A stretch of DNA of 64,000 nt. Source: Aquimarina sp. TRL1 (lineage in GTDB: Bacteria > Bacteroidota > Bacteroidia > Flavobacteriales > Flavobacteriaceae). The notes beneath the pieces were generated by a model. The model did not search any database, was not told the origin of the DNA, and was given only the letters and a program-made list of their open reading frames with translations. A program made the position numbers and the translations under genes. Positions 1 through 9,670 of the stretch are shown here, one piece after another; positions within the stretch are counted from its first letter, which is position 1; every line of letters starts with the position of its first letter. Location: the NCBI RefSeq assembly GCF_013365535.1, contig NZ_CP053590.1, forward strand, positions 2,470,501 to 2,534,500, in the 5' to 3' direction.

Positions 1-760
1 TACTATTCGTAGTTTCCCCTGTCGACCATAGGAAATCTCCCGATCCAATAGCAATTAAGGTTGTACTTTCTCCAAGACAGATACTTTCTGCTGGAGTTAC
101 TTCTATATCCACCGTTGGATTATGTACAGTAACAGTTACTTCGTCAGTCGCTTTACATCCATTTTTTGTAGTGGTTACAGTATAGGTAGTAGTTTCCTGT
201 GGACTTACTTCGATACTCGCTGTGGTTTCTCCGGTAGACCATAAGAAATCTCCTGATCCGGTAGCAGTAAGTGTGATATTTTCTCCTTTACAGATACTTT
301 GATCAGCACCAGCATCTACTGTTACGGTATTTACTATAACGATTACCTCATCTGTAGCAGTACAATTATCATTTGATGTTGTTACGGTATAGGTTGTGGT
401 TTCCTGTGGGCTTACTTCGATACTGGCTGTCGTTTCTCCTGTAGACCATAAGTAATCTCCTGTTCCGGTAGCGATTAATGTTACTGTTTCTCCAAGACAA
501 ATTGTTTGATCTGCTCCGGCATCGATACTGGCGGTATTGACCGTAACGATAACTTCATCTATAGCAGTACATCCATTTTCAGTAACCGTAACCGAATAGG
601 TAGTGGTTTCTTGTGGACTCACTTCAATACTTTGTGTGGTTTCTCCGGTTGACCATTTATAATTACCTCCACCAGCAGCGGTTAATGTAGCAGTTTCTCC
701 CAGACAAATTGCCTGATCAGCACCTGCTTCTGCGGTCACATCAGTTAATGTTATTTTCAC
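1..760 (-). repeat. 207-bp Ig-like coding repeats
   Basis: Near-repeats inside the surface protein gene. The gt(a/t)gacc landmark recurs at 234, 441 and 648, exactly 207 bp apart, with a further copy at 21. Each unit encodes one 69-residue Ig/PKD-like domain ending in a TDEV.VTV strand. Confidence 0.8.
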
Positions 761-2539
761 TTCGTCTGTAGCTTCGCAACCTTCACAGTCTTTTACAGTA
801 ACACTGTAGTTTCCTGCCTCTGTAACGGTAATGCTTTGCGTGGTTTCTCCTGTAGACCATTCATAAGAGATACCTCCGGTATTTGCAGTATCAGTGATAT
901 CCATCAGATCACCAAACCATTCGGTACATTCACCAAAAGATCCTCCTGTCCACGCACCCATTCCGAATTGATTACTGTCGAGAGATGCTCCGTCTGCCAA
1001 AATGTAGTGATTACCTCCTCGAGTTAATACGGTATACACAGTGTCATTTACTGTTATTGTACCAGAGAATGTTCTGTAGAATGTTCTGGCACTTCCTAAC
1101 CCATTTTTATAGCATTGGGCATTCCAGGTGTTTCCTCCATGTGTTTTGTTTGTCAAAGTGATATTTACAATTCCTACCTCTCCATTTCGGGATACAGTAC
1201 CTGTAATAGTTGCAGTATTGTCTTCATATTCAGTAAGAATTAAATCATTTCCAGCTTTCCAGATAAGATGAGCCCCTCTACACCCGGCACCTCTCTGAAA
1301 GATAACTCCGTTACCAGGAGTGGGGAAACAACCTCCAGAGGTGTCTGCATCGGTAATTTTATAGACTTTAGAGATAGTGTTACATTCAGAAGCTCCATTT
1401 ACTTGTGCGGTTAAGGTAACTTCTTCTCCAGGACAGAAAGATTGATCCTCCCCAATATCTACTGTAAGATTTTTTACAGTTACAGTTACTTCATCGGTAG
1501 CCTGACAGTTTCCATCAGTAGCTGTTACGCTATAGGTTGTTGTCTGATCAGGACTTACCTGGATACTTGCGGTCGTTGCTCCGGTAGACCAGCTAAAGTT
1601 TCCTGTTCCATTTGCCGTTAGTGTAACGGTTTCTCCTGCGCAAATAGTCTGATCTTCTCCAGCATCTACACTGGCATCTCCCTCACTAATCGTAATACTA
1701 TCTGTAGCGACACAATTGTCACAGTCTTTAACGGTTACTGTATATGTTCCGGGATTGGTTACATAAATAGAAGGGGAGGTAGCCCCATTAGACCATTGGT
1801 AGGTTGTATTTGTGTAATTATTTCCAGCAACACAATCCATCATGATATGAATATCTCCTACTGTATAAGAGAAATGAGAAGTGCTGAACCAAAAAGAACT
1901 TCCGACTTTATTGATGTCTCTATCATTGGTGTTTGCTCCCTTACCTAATTGAAGAGGACCTCCTCTTCTAGAAAATGTAAATGACATGGGGAACCACCAG
2001 CCTCGTTCTCTGACAGAACCTTTAAAACCTGTATAGAATTCCCAGCTTTCTACGTTGTGAACTCCTCCTGTACAAACATTTCCATATGGATTATGGGAGT
2101 ATTGCGTGGTTTTTCCCCAGAACTCAGCATCTAAATCATAGGTTTTTCCACCTTCTTTGATTGTTCCTTTGAGAGTTGCTCTACCATTTCCGGTTTCTTT
2201 CCAAACCAGATGGTCATTGGTAAATACCTTTTCTCCACCAAAGCGGGAAGATAGTACCATTACTAGTCCTCTTCCTTTTTTACAATCATTGGTGTTTCGA
2301 ACTCTGTACTCTGTACAGTCTCTACAGGTAGATTGCCCGGTAACAACAGGGGTAATTCTGTATCCATCTCCTTCACAGAGATCAATATCACTCCCTGCAT
2401 TTACTTGCAGGTTACATCCATAAGAGGTGGTAGTGGTTGTTTTAGTTGGGTCGATGTCTGTGAAACTTGACCCCCAAATAAAAATGTGTAGGAGCACACA
2501 ATATAGAAATGGGGTGTTTCTAAAAGTAGTTTTTTTCAT
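1..2539 (-). CDS. Giant repeat-rich secreted surface protein (adhesin-like), 5' part only
   Basis: The frame is open from an ATG at 2539 to the left edge with no stop, so the C-terminus is missing. It begins with a signal peptide (MKKTTFRNTPFLYCVLLH...). Two related, Cys-containing beta-type domains follow, roughly at 2300-1850 and 1400-900; both carry an L(V/I)WK segment followed by a TLKGT or TITGT strand. Between and after them run Ig/PKD-like repeats containing D(A/I)G(A/E)DQ(T/S)(I/F)C.GE.VTLTA, WSTG.TT.SI.VSP.ETTTYTVT and C.ATDEVTVTV. Near the left edge these repeats have a 207-bp (69-residue) period. Repeats of this kind are typical of very large Bacteroidota cell-surface or gliding-associated proteins. 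A T9SS or gliding-associated C-terminal domain is expected beyond the window but is not seen. No catalytic motif was noticed. Confidence 0.85.
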   Translation of the reverse strand, partial: MKKTTFRNTPFLYCVLLHIFIWGSSFTDIDPTKTTTTTSYGCNLQVNAGSDIDLCEGDGYRITPVVTGQSTCRDCTEYRVRNTNDCKKGRGLVMVLSSRFGGEKVFTNDHLVWKETGNGRATLKGTIKEGGKTYDLDAEFWGKTTQYSHNPYGNVCTGGVHNVESWEFYTGFKGSVRERGWWFPMSFTFSRRGGPLQLGKGANTNDRDINKVGSSFWFSTSHFSYTVGDIHIMMDCVAGNNYTNTTYQWSNGATSPSIYVTNPGTYTVTVKDCDNCVATDSITISEGDASVDAGEDQTICAGETVTLTANGTGNFSWSTGATTASIQVSPDQTTTYSVTATDGNCQATDEVTVTVKNLTVDIGEDQSFCPGEEVTLTAQVNGASECNTISKVYKITDADTSGGCFPTPGNGVIFQRGAGCRGAHLIWKAGNDLILTEYEDNTATITGTVSRNGEVGIVNITLTNKTHGGNTWNAQCYKNGLGSARTFYRTFSGTITVNDTVYTVLTRGGNHYILADGASLDSNQFGMGAWTGGSFGECTEWFGDLMDITDTANTGGISYEWSTGETTQSITVTEAGNYSVTVKDCEGCEATDEVKITLTDVTAEAGADQAICLGETATLTAAGGGNYKWSTGETTQSIEVSPQETTTYSVTVTENGCTAIDEVIVTVNTASIDAGADQTICLGETVTLIATGTGDYLWSTGETTASIEVSPQETTTYTVTTSNDNCTATDEVIVIVNTVTVDAGADQSICKGENITLTATGSGDFLWSTGETTASIEVSPQETTTYTVTTTKNGCKATDEVTVTVHNPTVDIEVTPAESICLGESTTLIAIGSGDFLWSTGETTNS

Positions 2540-3031
2540 AATGCTTAGTTAGATTTGTTGATTGTTAGTTAGTTAAGCGAGGACTAATTTAAATGTTAAA
2601 ATTATGCGAAGCAGGAAAAAAGGAAAATAATCGTTGTAAGTGTTAAAAAAATCTACAAATAACATTATTCCGTATACTAACGACGGTAAAAAAGTAGTTT
2701 TTAGGAAGTTGTATTTGTTTTTTAAGGATGCTTTTATGGATAAATTTAGGCAGTTTTGGATACTGAAATTTTATCATTAATCATTTTGAACAAGAGAAAG
2801 AAATGATTGTAGATTGATTACTCGTTTTGTGGTTATAAGCTTCCCAAAAGGAGTAAAAAAAAGAAGGTTTTAAAGGAAGAAAAGTCTTAATGAAATCTTA
2901 AAAGTCTAAAAAAAGGCTAAAAAAGGAGGAAAAACCCCTGTTTTACGGTATAGGAAAGCAGAAAACTTATAGCTACTTTTAGCATATCTTATTAGATATT
3001 CATTTATAAACCTAAACAAGCACACAAGTCA
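2540..3031. other. Divergent intergenic region, no gene seen
   Basis: 492 bp of very AT-rich DNA between the divergent surface-protein gene and vgrG. It must hold both promoters. No full TTTG/TAnnTTTG pair could be assigned with confidence, and no tRNA, convincing hairpin or small ORF was seen. Confidence 0.5.
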
Positions 3032-4852
3032 ATGGCAACGCTCAGTACTACCCAAATAGCGATTTCGGGAAGGGTCATTCCTTCGTTTCGCAGCTTATCT
3101 ATTCAACAACATTTAGGGGATCATCACCATCTCGAATTGGTGTGTAGAACCGATGTATTAGAGCATGCTTCTGATGAAATTATAGGGGATAGCAAAGATT
3201 TTTTAGGAGAAACGATTACTGTACAAGTACAAGCAGATACACAGTATGAAGATTATCGCGAATTACAGTTCAAAGGATTAATCACAGCAGTTAATGCGAC
3301 CAAAGCACATCAGTCTGGAGCTTCAGGAGATATTGTGATCATTGAAGCAATGAGTACCACGGTATTGGCAGAAGATGGAATCCACACGACTTCCTATATA
3401 GATCTAGCTCTTTCAGAGCTGTTAGAACGAACCTATCAGGGGTATGATGTAGGGAAGTTAGCCACTGCTTTTACTCCCAGACAATCTGATACCATTCATT
3501 ATAGTGTACAAAAAAACGAAAGTAATTTTGCCTATAGTGCCCGCTTAGCAGCTAGTACGAATAACTGGTTCTATTACGATGGCGTACAACTGGTTTTTGG
3601 AACCCCTTCTTCAGAAGAAACTCAACTTGTATACGGAAGAGATCTGGAATCTTTTTCAGTACGAATGCATCCTAAACCTAATAAATTTGCCTATGCAACA
3701 CAAGATTACTTAACTAATGAACTGTATCAGAAACGAAGCAGTGAAGTCGCAACCGCTGCAGCAGGCTATCACAGTCTGGCAACCAATAAAGGGAATGTAC
3801 TCTATAGCAAGGAAACCAATATCTATCATCACGGAGTAACGGATCAAAATCTCCAACAACGTTTTGAGCAGCAAGTAGAGTTCCATACACAAGCTATAGA
3901 ATCCAAGCAGGTGATTGCTCATGGTGTCAGTGACAATCCCGGAGTACATTTAGGAGCAGTTATTCAGGTCGAAGGCTATGGAAGCTTTCGGGTAATTGAG
4001 GTACGCCATACGAATATAGAAGGCGGAAATTACAAAAATCACTTTCAGGCAATTACCACAGAAATAGATGTATATCCTTTAGCCACTATGTTACAACATC
4101 CGGTTAGTACTATCGAAATAGGGAAAGTAACGGACAATGCTGATCCGGAGGGGATGAGCCGGGTAAAAGTACAATTTCCTTTTCAGGAAATTACCGGAGA
4201 GACCACTCCCTGGATTCGGGTATTAACACCTCATGCCGGGGCAGATAAAGGATTTCATTTTATTCCGGAAATCGGAGAAACCGTAGTATGTCAGTTCGAA
4301 AATAACCATTCAGAACGTCCCTATGTAGCAGGGAGTTTATATCATGGAGTCGCTAAGGCAGAGAACTGGCAGAGCGAGCAGAATAATGTCAAGGCTATTC
4401 GGACCCGAAGCGGTCATACCATAGAACTCAATGATACCGAAGGAGAAGAAAAGATCAATATCTATGATAATGAAGGTAGTATCATCACCTTCGATACGCA
4501 GGCAAAGTCACTATATGTTCAGTCAGCTGAGAATATGGAGTTTACTGCAAAGAATATAAGACTTGTAGCAGAAGAAAACATAGATGTTCAGGCAAGAGGA
4601 AACATCAATACAGCCTCAGAAGGAGATACATCCATTCTCTCAGAAGGAGCGACAAACCTTCAGGCTACAGGAGATACGACTATAAACAGTGATGCGAATG
4701 TAACGGTTGAGGCAAGCAGTAATGCTGAGTTTAAAGGACAGCAAGCAGTAGTAGAAGGACAATCCGTAGCGGAATTAAAAGGACAACAGACGACTGTTCA
4801 GGGTCAGATGACCGCCTTACAGGGAGCTAGCGGTAAAGTAGATATAACCTAA
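3032..4852 (+). CDS. vgrG: Type VI secretion system spike protein VgrG
   Basis: A 606-residue VgrG, the trimeric spike that caps the T6SS tube and carries effectors. Residues 1-340 form the gp27-like base, starting MATLSTTQIAISGRVIPSF as in Bacteroidota (T6SSiii) VgrGs. Residues about 355-440 form the gp5-like OB fold, with IGKVTDNADPEGMSRVKVQF and IPEIGETVVCQFENN. The C-terminus (about 480-606) is a run of short alternating strands rich in N, A, E, G, Q and T, as expected for the needle beta-helix. It is followed after 11 bp by a PAAR protein, then by an effector and two putative immunity genes, so it probably carries that effector. No other T6SS structural gene is in the window. Confidence 0.93.
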   Translation: MATLSTTQIAISGRVIPSFRSLSIQQHLGDHHHLELVCRTDVLEHASDEIIGDSKDFLGETITVQVQADTQYEDYRELQFKGLITAVNATKAHQSGASGDIVIIEAMSTTVLAEDGIHTTSYIDLALSELLERTYQGYDVGKLATAFTPRQSDTIHYSVQKNESNFAYSARLAASTNNWFYYDGVQLVFGTPSSEETQLVYGRDLESFSVRMHPKPNKFAYATQDYLTNELYQKRSSEVATAAAGYHSLATNKGNVLYSKETNIYHHGVTDQNLQQRFEQQVEFHTQAIESKQVIAHGVSDNPGVHLGAVIQVEGYGSFRVIEVRHTNIEGGNYKNHFQAITTEIDVYPLATMLQHPVSTIEIGKVTDNADPEGMSRVKVQFPFQEITGETTPWIRVLTPHAGADKGFHFIPEIGETVVCQFENNHSERPYVAGSLYHGVAKAENWQSEQNNVKAIRTRSGHTIELNDTEGEEKINIYDNEGSIITFDTQAKSLYVQSAENMEFTAKNIRLVAEENIDVQARGNINTASEGDTSILSEGATNLQATGDTTINSDANVTVEASSNAEFKGQQAVVEGQSVAELKGQQTTVQGQMTALQGASGKVDIT

Positions 4853-4863
4853 AAAAAAGTATA

Positions 4864-5568
4864 ATGCCAGGACCCGTAGCCACCCAAGGAAGTATGCATA
4901 CCTGCCCCATGTACAGTGGAACAACACCACATGTGGGAGGGCCTATTATGCAGGGAGAACCTAATATTTTGGTAAATAATAAACCAGCCGCAACTATCGG
5001 TAGTATGTGTGCCTGTGCAGGGCCTCCTGATACCGTAGCTCAGGGAGCTCCTAATGTTTTTTTTAATGGAAAACCAGCAGCTTGTTTAGGCGATATGACG
5101 GCCCATGGAGGAGTGATTAGCTCAGGAGAACCCAATGTGCTAATCAGTAGTGGAAGTGCTACTCCTTCTGTAACCATGCCAAAAAATAAAATACCATTTC
5201 CAAAGATATCTATTATGAATCGTCTGTTAGGAAATGCAAAAGAAGCAGAGGAGAATCAAAAAAAGCTACAGGAAGAAAAGGAAGAAGGAGACCCAAGAAT
5301 TTACAACTTGCAATGGGTTAAGGAAAGAGAGGTGATCCGAAAATCAAAGGTGCTCAAAGAAGCAACCTTACGAGCTTATGTATACAACATTCCGGATGGA
5401 GATACCGTAACCTTTACCATCAAAAAACCAGTATCGCGTATTAATGATAATGAGACAGCATCAGCAGATGAAGAGTTAATCACTTTATCAGGGACAGTAC
5501 AAGACAAAAAAGTGGAAGTTGTATGGGAATTTGAGGATCCTACAGAAGAAGAAACCTCAGAAGAATAA
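4864..5568 (+). CDS. PAAR-domain spike-tip protein with C-terminal extension
   Basis: A 234-residue protein. Residues 1-100 are a PAAR-type domain: MPGPVATQGSMHTCPMY, the repeated G.PNVLIN/FFNGKPAA.(I/L)GD motif, and conserved Cys and His residues (C14, MCACAGPP, MTAHGG). PAAR proteins sharpen the VgrG tip and tether effectors. Residues 101-234 are extra: a charged, probably coiled-coil stretch (NAKEAEENQKKLQEEKEEGD), then a beta-rich segment that looks like an Ig-type domain (ATLRAYVYNIPDGDTVTFTI). The tail has no recognisable toxin motif, so it is more likely an adaptor or docking domain for the next gene's product than a toxin; that is inference. It lies 11 bp after vgrG. Confidence 0.9.
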   Translation: MPGPVATQGSMHTCPMYSGTTPHVGGPIMQGEPNILVNNKPAATIGSMCACAGPPDTVAQGAPNVFFNGKPAACLGDMTAHGGVISSGEPNVLISSGSATPSVTMPKNKIPFPKISIMNRLLGNAKEAEENQKKLQEEKEEGDPRIYNLQWVKEREVIRKSKVLKEATLRAYVYNIPDGDTVTFTIKKPVSRINDNETASADEELITLSGTVQDKKVEVVWEFEDPTEEETSEE

Positions 5569-5726
5569 ACAATAGATGATCGGCTATTTTGAGCTGTATT
5601 GATTTTTAGAAATAAAAATCTACATACTACAAAAAGAAAGAAGACCATCTTTTTATAAAAATGACAATCGAATTTGCCATACCCCAATATGTATGCAAAA
5701 TTCTCTTTTTTTAAAACCGAAAAACA

Positions 5727-8700
5727 ATGGCAGAGGAATTAATAAGCTATCAAGAAGAAGCATATAAAGAGATTGTAGGAGAATATTATTTTGAGTGTTC
5801 TCATGCGGTGGCTGATACCGTAAAAAGCGCTAAGGTAAAGACATTAAAAAAAGGAGTAAAACTTCACTTGTTCCGTTATGGACTTGTAGAAACAAAATCA
5901 GCGCATGATACTGCCTTTGACTATGAAAGTACTATTGGGACTCAAAACCCGGATGGTACCACTACTAAAAAAGATAAGTTTACTGTTGAAGAGGTCACTG
6001 TATCGAATTCGGAATTACCAGAACTGGATAACTTTTATTGCGCCCGTACTTTTTTAAGACCAGGGTATATCTATATTATTAATAAAGATAATAATAATGA
6101 GTATAAGGAATATCAGGTTAATGAATCCGGGAAGCTGACCGGGATTATCTGGTATCGTGGAAATAATGGGGATGTGAGAAAACCAAATGGGAATACACAT
6201 TCATTTATTACCATTCCTAAACCGGGGACCTATTATATAGGATATTCTCCTGTACAATGGAGTAGAGCATACTTTGATGAAATCAATGGTAATGATGAAA
6301 AGAAGGAGGCACATATGCAGCTTATTGATTGCTCAGGAATTGAGATAGGAAATCCTCCAGAAGGAGATGAAATCGCCTCCTATAGAGATGTAAAGATTGT
6401 ATCGTATAAACAGCATCCGCAACGGGGAGAAGTGCGTACAAACCTCAGAGAGATCCATGCCGATGAAACCAAAGAATCAGAAGAAGGAGATAATGATTTT
6501 TATGAAGACATGTTTGTTGCTCTTCATGATCCGATTGGGTGTGCAGAAGATGTTACTTATGCATTAGGAGTGTCTTTTGTAGAACAACAAGCAATTATTC
6601 AGGCATTGCAAACAGGTGAAGATTATGATACGGTTTTAGCACGCCTGCATGCAGGAGAGGAAAAAACAAATCTGACGGATGAAGAAGAGCAGATTTATGC
6701 GTTGTTCCAAACTGCGTTAACCACATATCAGTTGATCTATAATGATGATAAAATGATTGGAGATTATGATGGAGGAAAAATTGGCTGGGGAGGAGGAGTC
6801 TATAAACCTAAATTGCTGAATATATTAGGGGTAGAATATCGCAAAGAACACAGAAGAAAAATCAGGAGTATACAGGATGATCTGGGATATATAATGAATA
6901 GTCCCTACTACCGGGATGGCTGGTGTCATTACAATCAGGGAGTTGATGATTATACACTGGATGGAAAATATATCGCTACGAATCACATGCGATTATTAGC
7001 TCAGAAGCCCCATGATGCGGATAGACACCTGGATCTCAAAAGCGAGTATGAAGATGCTGTAAAAAAATGGGAGGGCTTTTTTGCAGATACTTTAGATCCT
7101 GATACAGACGAATTAACGACCTTATTAGATACTCCGGTGGAGATCGCTTTTTTAACCGGACCTATGATCGATATCGAGAATAAGTTAGGGGGAGTCATCC
7201 GTGCTTTGACAGAGTCGTATGCTACATTGAAGATCGATAAGGTATTTATGGTAGAGCGGACCCGAAGCGTACCTGTAATGAAAACCAGGGAAGTAGTAAC
7301 GTATAAAACAGTCACGGTTCAGAGTTATGAAGATGTAATGTTTAGACGTTTGCGGGCACATAAAGTCTATGGGGAAGAGGTGCTCGATGTGCAAACCAAA
7401 GAAGTAGATGCACATTTTAAGGGAAGTAGTTTTGAGCTGGATCAATCCCGGGTGGTATATGTGAAGTACAGGGGGGGAAAACCCATTGCCCGATTTCAGG
7501 TTAGTAAAGAGGTGGTACTAAAGCAAAAACTCCGGGCTGAAAATAAAATACAATTGCCGGTAAAGAAGACAGAAATTGTTCCAGAAGTAAAAGTAGAACA
7601 GTATCTGGATGAAATAGAGCAGAAATTTACGGTTCCTGAGAATAGACAAGTTAATAAGTACTCTAATGCAGAACTCGCACAAAAGTTATTTGATGGGAAA
7701 ATTTTTACAGGTTCCTTAGCCTTATTACAGGTCTTTAATGCAATGAATGCATATAATGCTATAGGGAACAAGGAAGATTATAAAAATATAGTTAACTCTA
7801 TTGGTATAACAGCAGAACTTACGGAGGCTAGTTTGCATTTTAGGAGATCAATACTTTTAAGTAGAGGAGTTTCGCAAAGGGCAATAACCAGAGGTTTAGC
7901 AAGTAGAGCGTTGCCATATGTATCTAACTTAGGAGCAGGAATAACTGTCTTAATGTGTTCCTGGGAAGCTTTTGATAGCTATAATGCCAGAGATTATGAT
8001 GCTATGTGGGCATGGACTGGGGCTGGAGCTGCTTGGGGAGTTTTTGCATTTGGAGGAACTACTTTTTCTGGAGGAATCGCTGTCGCGGGACTTGGGTTTA
8101 CGCCTTTTGGTTTGCTAATAGCAGGAGTTGCCTTAGGGTTGACAGCTTTGGCATATTATCTAAAAGATACTCCATTAGAAGTTCTGTTTAAAAATAATGT
8201 ATTATCAGATGAGGTGGATTTCCCATTGGTAGGTGATGAAAAACCCTGGGAATATTCGCGACGTTTATATGTGGGGAGAGATGCATTGATCCCTCCACCG
8301 ACCTCTACTTTTTTTCGAGCAGATGTGTATAGAAAATGGACGGATTTTAAAGCCGCCTATCAGGATCTATTGGATGTATTGGTTTGTGCCCATATTCATT
8401 TTACACCGACCAAATTGGTACATAAAAATACCATACGTCCCTGGTCTTCTACCGTAAGTGTTACTATAACCCAATCAGATATTACGGGGTATAAGGCAGA
8501 AATTAGCTTACGGCAATTTTTGACCAGAGAAGAACAGTTAGAGTATGAGGTGTATTATTTCGAAAATGGACTGGATACAAGCCCGCAACGAATAGGAATA
8601 AAAAGTGAGCAGATCAGCATAGAGAAAATTCCCGGGAAGATTCCTAAGGCAATTATTGATTTTGAAGTGAATCAGTCAGAGTTAGTTAATAACAATACCA

Positions 8701-8933
8701 ATTCTCATATTGTTTTTGTCTGCCGATTAGAATTAGAAATGGAGCAATACTATCCGATTGATATCGCTAATAAACCACGTTATATCGGAGCTAAATATAC
8801 TACATTAGAAGAAGTGAGAGATATTAAGAAAGGACTCTTTAATACCAAGACAATCAAAGATTCGGATTTTCAGGCTCCGGTAAAAATAGATACCTTAGCG
8901 AATCTATTATCCAAAGAAGCATGGAAAAAATAA
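5727..8933 (+). CDS. VasX-like (BTH_I2691-type) T6SS membrane-active effector
   Basis: A 1068-residue protein. Residues about 40-170 resemble the N-terminal region of VasX-type effectors: ARTFLRPGYIYIIN, then KEYQVNESGKLTGIIWYRG. Residues about 725-812 form a Gly/Ala-rich hydrophobic block with two to four predicted membrane helices (VSNLGAGITVLMCSW; WGVFAFGG; FGLLIAGVALGLTALAYYL). DTPLEVLFKNNVL follows, comparable to the short motif that follows the membrane segment in BTH_I2691-family proteins. Residues 830-1068 are beta-rich with no known motif. By analogy with VasX, a colicin-like T6SS effector that permeabilises membranes of competitors, it is probably a pore-forming antibacterial effector. 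There are no Rhs/YD repeats and no nuclease or peptidase motif. Its stop overlaps the next gene's start by 13 bp, so expression of the two is coupled. Confidence 0.75.
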   Translation: MAEELISYQEEAYKEIVGEYYFECSHAVADTVKSAKVKTLKKGVKLHLFRYGLVETKSAHDTAFDYESTIGTQNPDGTTTKKDKFTVEEVTVSNSELPELDNFYCARTFLRPGYIYIINKDNNNEYKEYQVNESGKLTGIIWYRGNNGDVRKPNGNTHSFITIPKPGTYYIGYSPVQWSRAYFDEINGNDEKKEAHMQLIDCSGIEIGNPPEGDEIASYRDVKIVSYKQHPQRGEVRTNLREIHADETKESEEGDNDFYEDMFVALHDPIGCAEDVTYALGVSFVEQQAIIQALQTGEDYDTVLARLHAGEEKTNLTDEEEQIYALFQTALTTYQLIYNDDKMIGDYDGGKIGWGGGVYKPKLLNILGVEYRKEHRRKIRSIQDDLGYIMNSPYYRDGWCHYNQGVDDYTLDGKYIATNHMRLLAQKPHDADRHLDLKSEYEDAVKKWEGFFADTLDPDTDELTTLLDTPVEIAFLTGPMIDIENKLGGVIRALTESYATLKIDKVFMVERTRSVPVMKTREVVTYKTVTVQSYEDVMFRRLRAHKVYGEEVLDVQTKEVDAHFKGSSFELDQSRVVYVKYRGGKPIARFQVSKEVVLKQKLRAENKIQLPVKKTEIVPEVKVEQYLDEIEQKFTVPENRQVNKYSNAELAQKLFDGKIFTGSLALLQVFNAMNAYNAIGNKEDYKNIVNSIGITAELTEASLHFRRSILLSRGVSQRAITRGLASRALPYVSNLGAGITVLMCSWEAFDSYNARDYDAMWAWTGAGAAWGVFAFGGTTFSGGIAVAGLGFTPFGLLIAGVALGLTALAYYLKDTPLEVLFKNNVLSDEVDFPLVGDEKPWEYSRRLYVGRDALIPPPTSTFFRADVYRKWTDFKAAYQDLLDVLVCAHIHFTPTKLVHKNTIRPWSSTVSVTITQSDITGYKAEISLRQFLTREEQLEYEVYYFENGLDTSPQRIGIKSEQISIEKIPGKIPKAIIDFEVNQSELVNNNTNSHIVFVCRLELEMEQYYPIDIANKPRYIGAKYTTLEEVRDIKKGLFNTKTIKDSDFQAPVKIDTLANLLSKEAWKK

Positions 8934-9670
8934 GATTAGATCCTTCAAAAAAAGTAATTATTCCTAAGCTGCCTAAGAGAAAATGGGTTGACGATCCAGA
9001 GATGAAGCTGTGTATTTCATTGATGCCAGATTTTTTTAATGATCAGATCATAAAGAATGATTCAACATTAGAAGATGAGGTGGTTGTGACTGATAATTAT
9101 TTTTTAAGGACCTCAAAAAATAATATGTCAGAGATCATTATAGGAGGAGTAATATCTCTTATAGGAATATTTATTATGTCTTTAATGGAGTTCAATATTG
9201 GGGGAGTTGTTATCGGTAGTTGTTTTATTTTTTTTGGAGGTTTATTGATTGTTTTGTTCCTGACAAAAAAGGACAAAGAATTTATTTTAGATCGGGATCA
9301 GGGGTTGATGCAATATCCTAATAGCTGGTGGTATCCTTCTATTGTTACTTCTTTTAATGATGCACGGATTGTTTTACTGAATGAAGGAAAATATCAATAT
9401 CCGGTATTGAAAGCATTAACCAAAGGGTTTTTAGCTTTTCCATATAGAATAGTTGATTTTCATCCATTGAATTTCTGGTCTTTTATGGTTTGGTATATGG
9501 ATAAAAACAGACCATTACCTCCTGGAGATGCCTTTGATCCGTATCGTCAGCGGGATTATGAACGTAGAAAGGCAGCGGGTTTTCCTAAACCTTTATATCC
9601 AAGTGAAATCTCTACCCCAGAGGCGACGCCTGAGCAACAAGCAGAGCGAGAACGTATTGGAGGATGGTAA
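8921..9670 (+). CDS. Putative T6SS immunity protein, two-helix membrane protein (copy 1)
   Basis: 249 residues. The ATG lies inside the end of the effector gene (13-bp overlap). Residues 1-65 are soluble. Two adjacent membrane helices span about 69-110 (EIIIGGVISLIGIFIMSLME; GGVVIGSCFIFFGGLLIVLF). Then come a DRDQGLMQYP motif and a Pro-rich hydrophilic tail starting VWYMDKNRPLPPGDAFDPY. The next gene encodes a paralogue with the same architecture. Position right after a membrane-acting effector and possession of membrane helices fit the known VasX/TsiV2 pattern, in which the immunity protein is itself a membrane protein. The immunity role is inference from context; the family is not one I can name. 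Confidence 0.7.
   Translation: MEKIRLDPSKKVIIPKLPKRKWVDDPEMKLCISLMPDFFNDQIIKNDSTLEDEVVVTDNYFLRTSKNNMSEIIIGGVISLIGIFIMSLMEFNIGGVVIGSCFIFFGGLLIVLFLTKKDKEFILDRDQGLMQYPNSWWYPSIVTSFNDARIVLLNEGKYQYPVLKALTKGFLAFPYRIVDFHPLNFWSFMVWYMDKNRPLPPGDAFDPYRQRDYERRKAAGFPKPLYPSEISTPEATPEQQAERERIGGW

Noticed and set aside
1..760. CRISPR-like periodic repeats at the left edge
   Set aside because: The 207-bp period is coding, in frame with Ig-like domains, and lacks short identical repeats with unique spacers.
3710..3949. 79-codon minus-strand frame inside vgrG
   Set aside because: It lies fully inside a well supported VgrG domain and has no family features.
5727..8933. Rhs or polymorphic-toxin type effector
   Set aside because: No YD repeats, no RHS core motif and no C-terminal nuclease motif; the membrane block and N-terminus fit VasX-type better.
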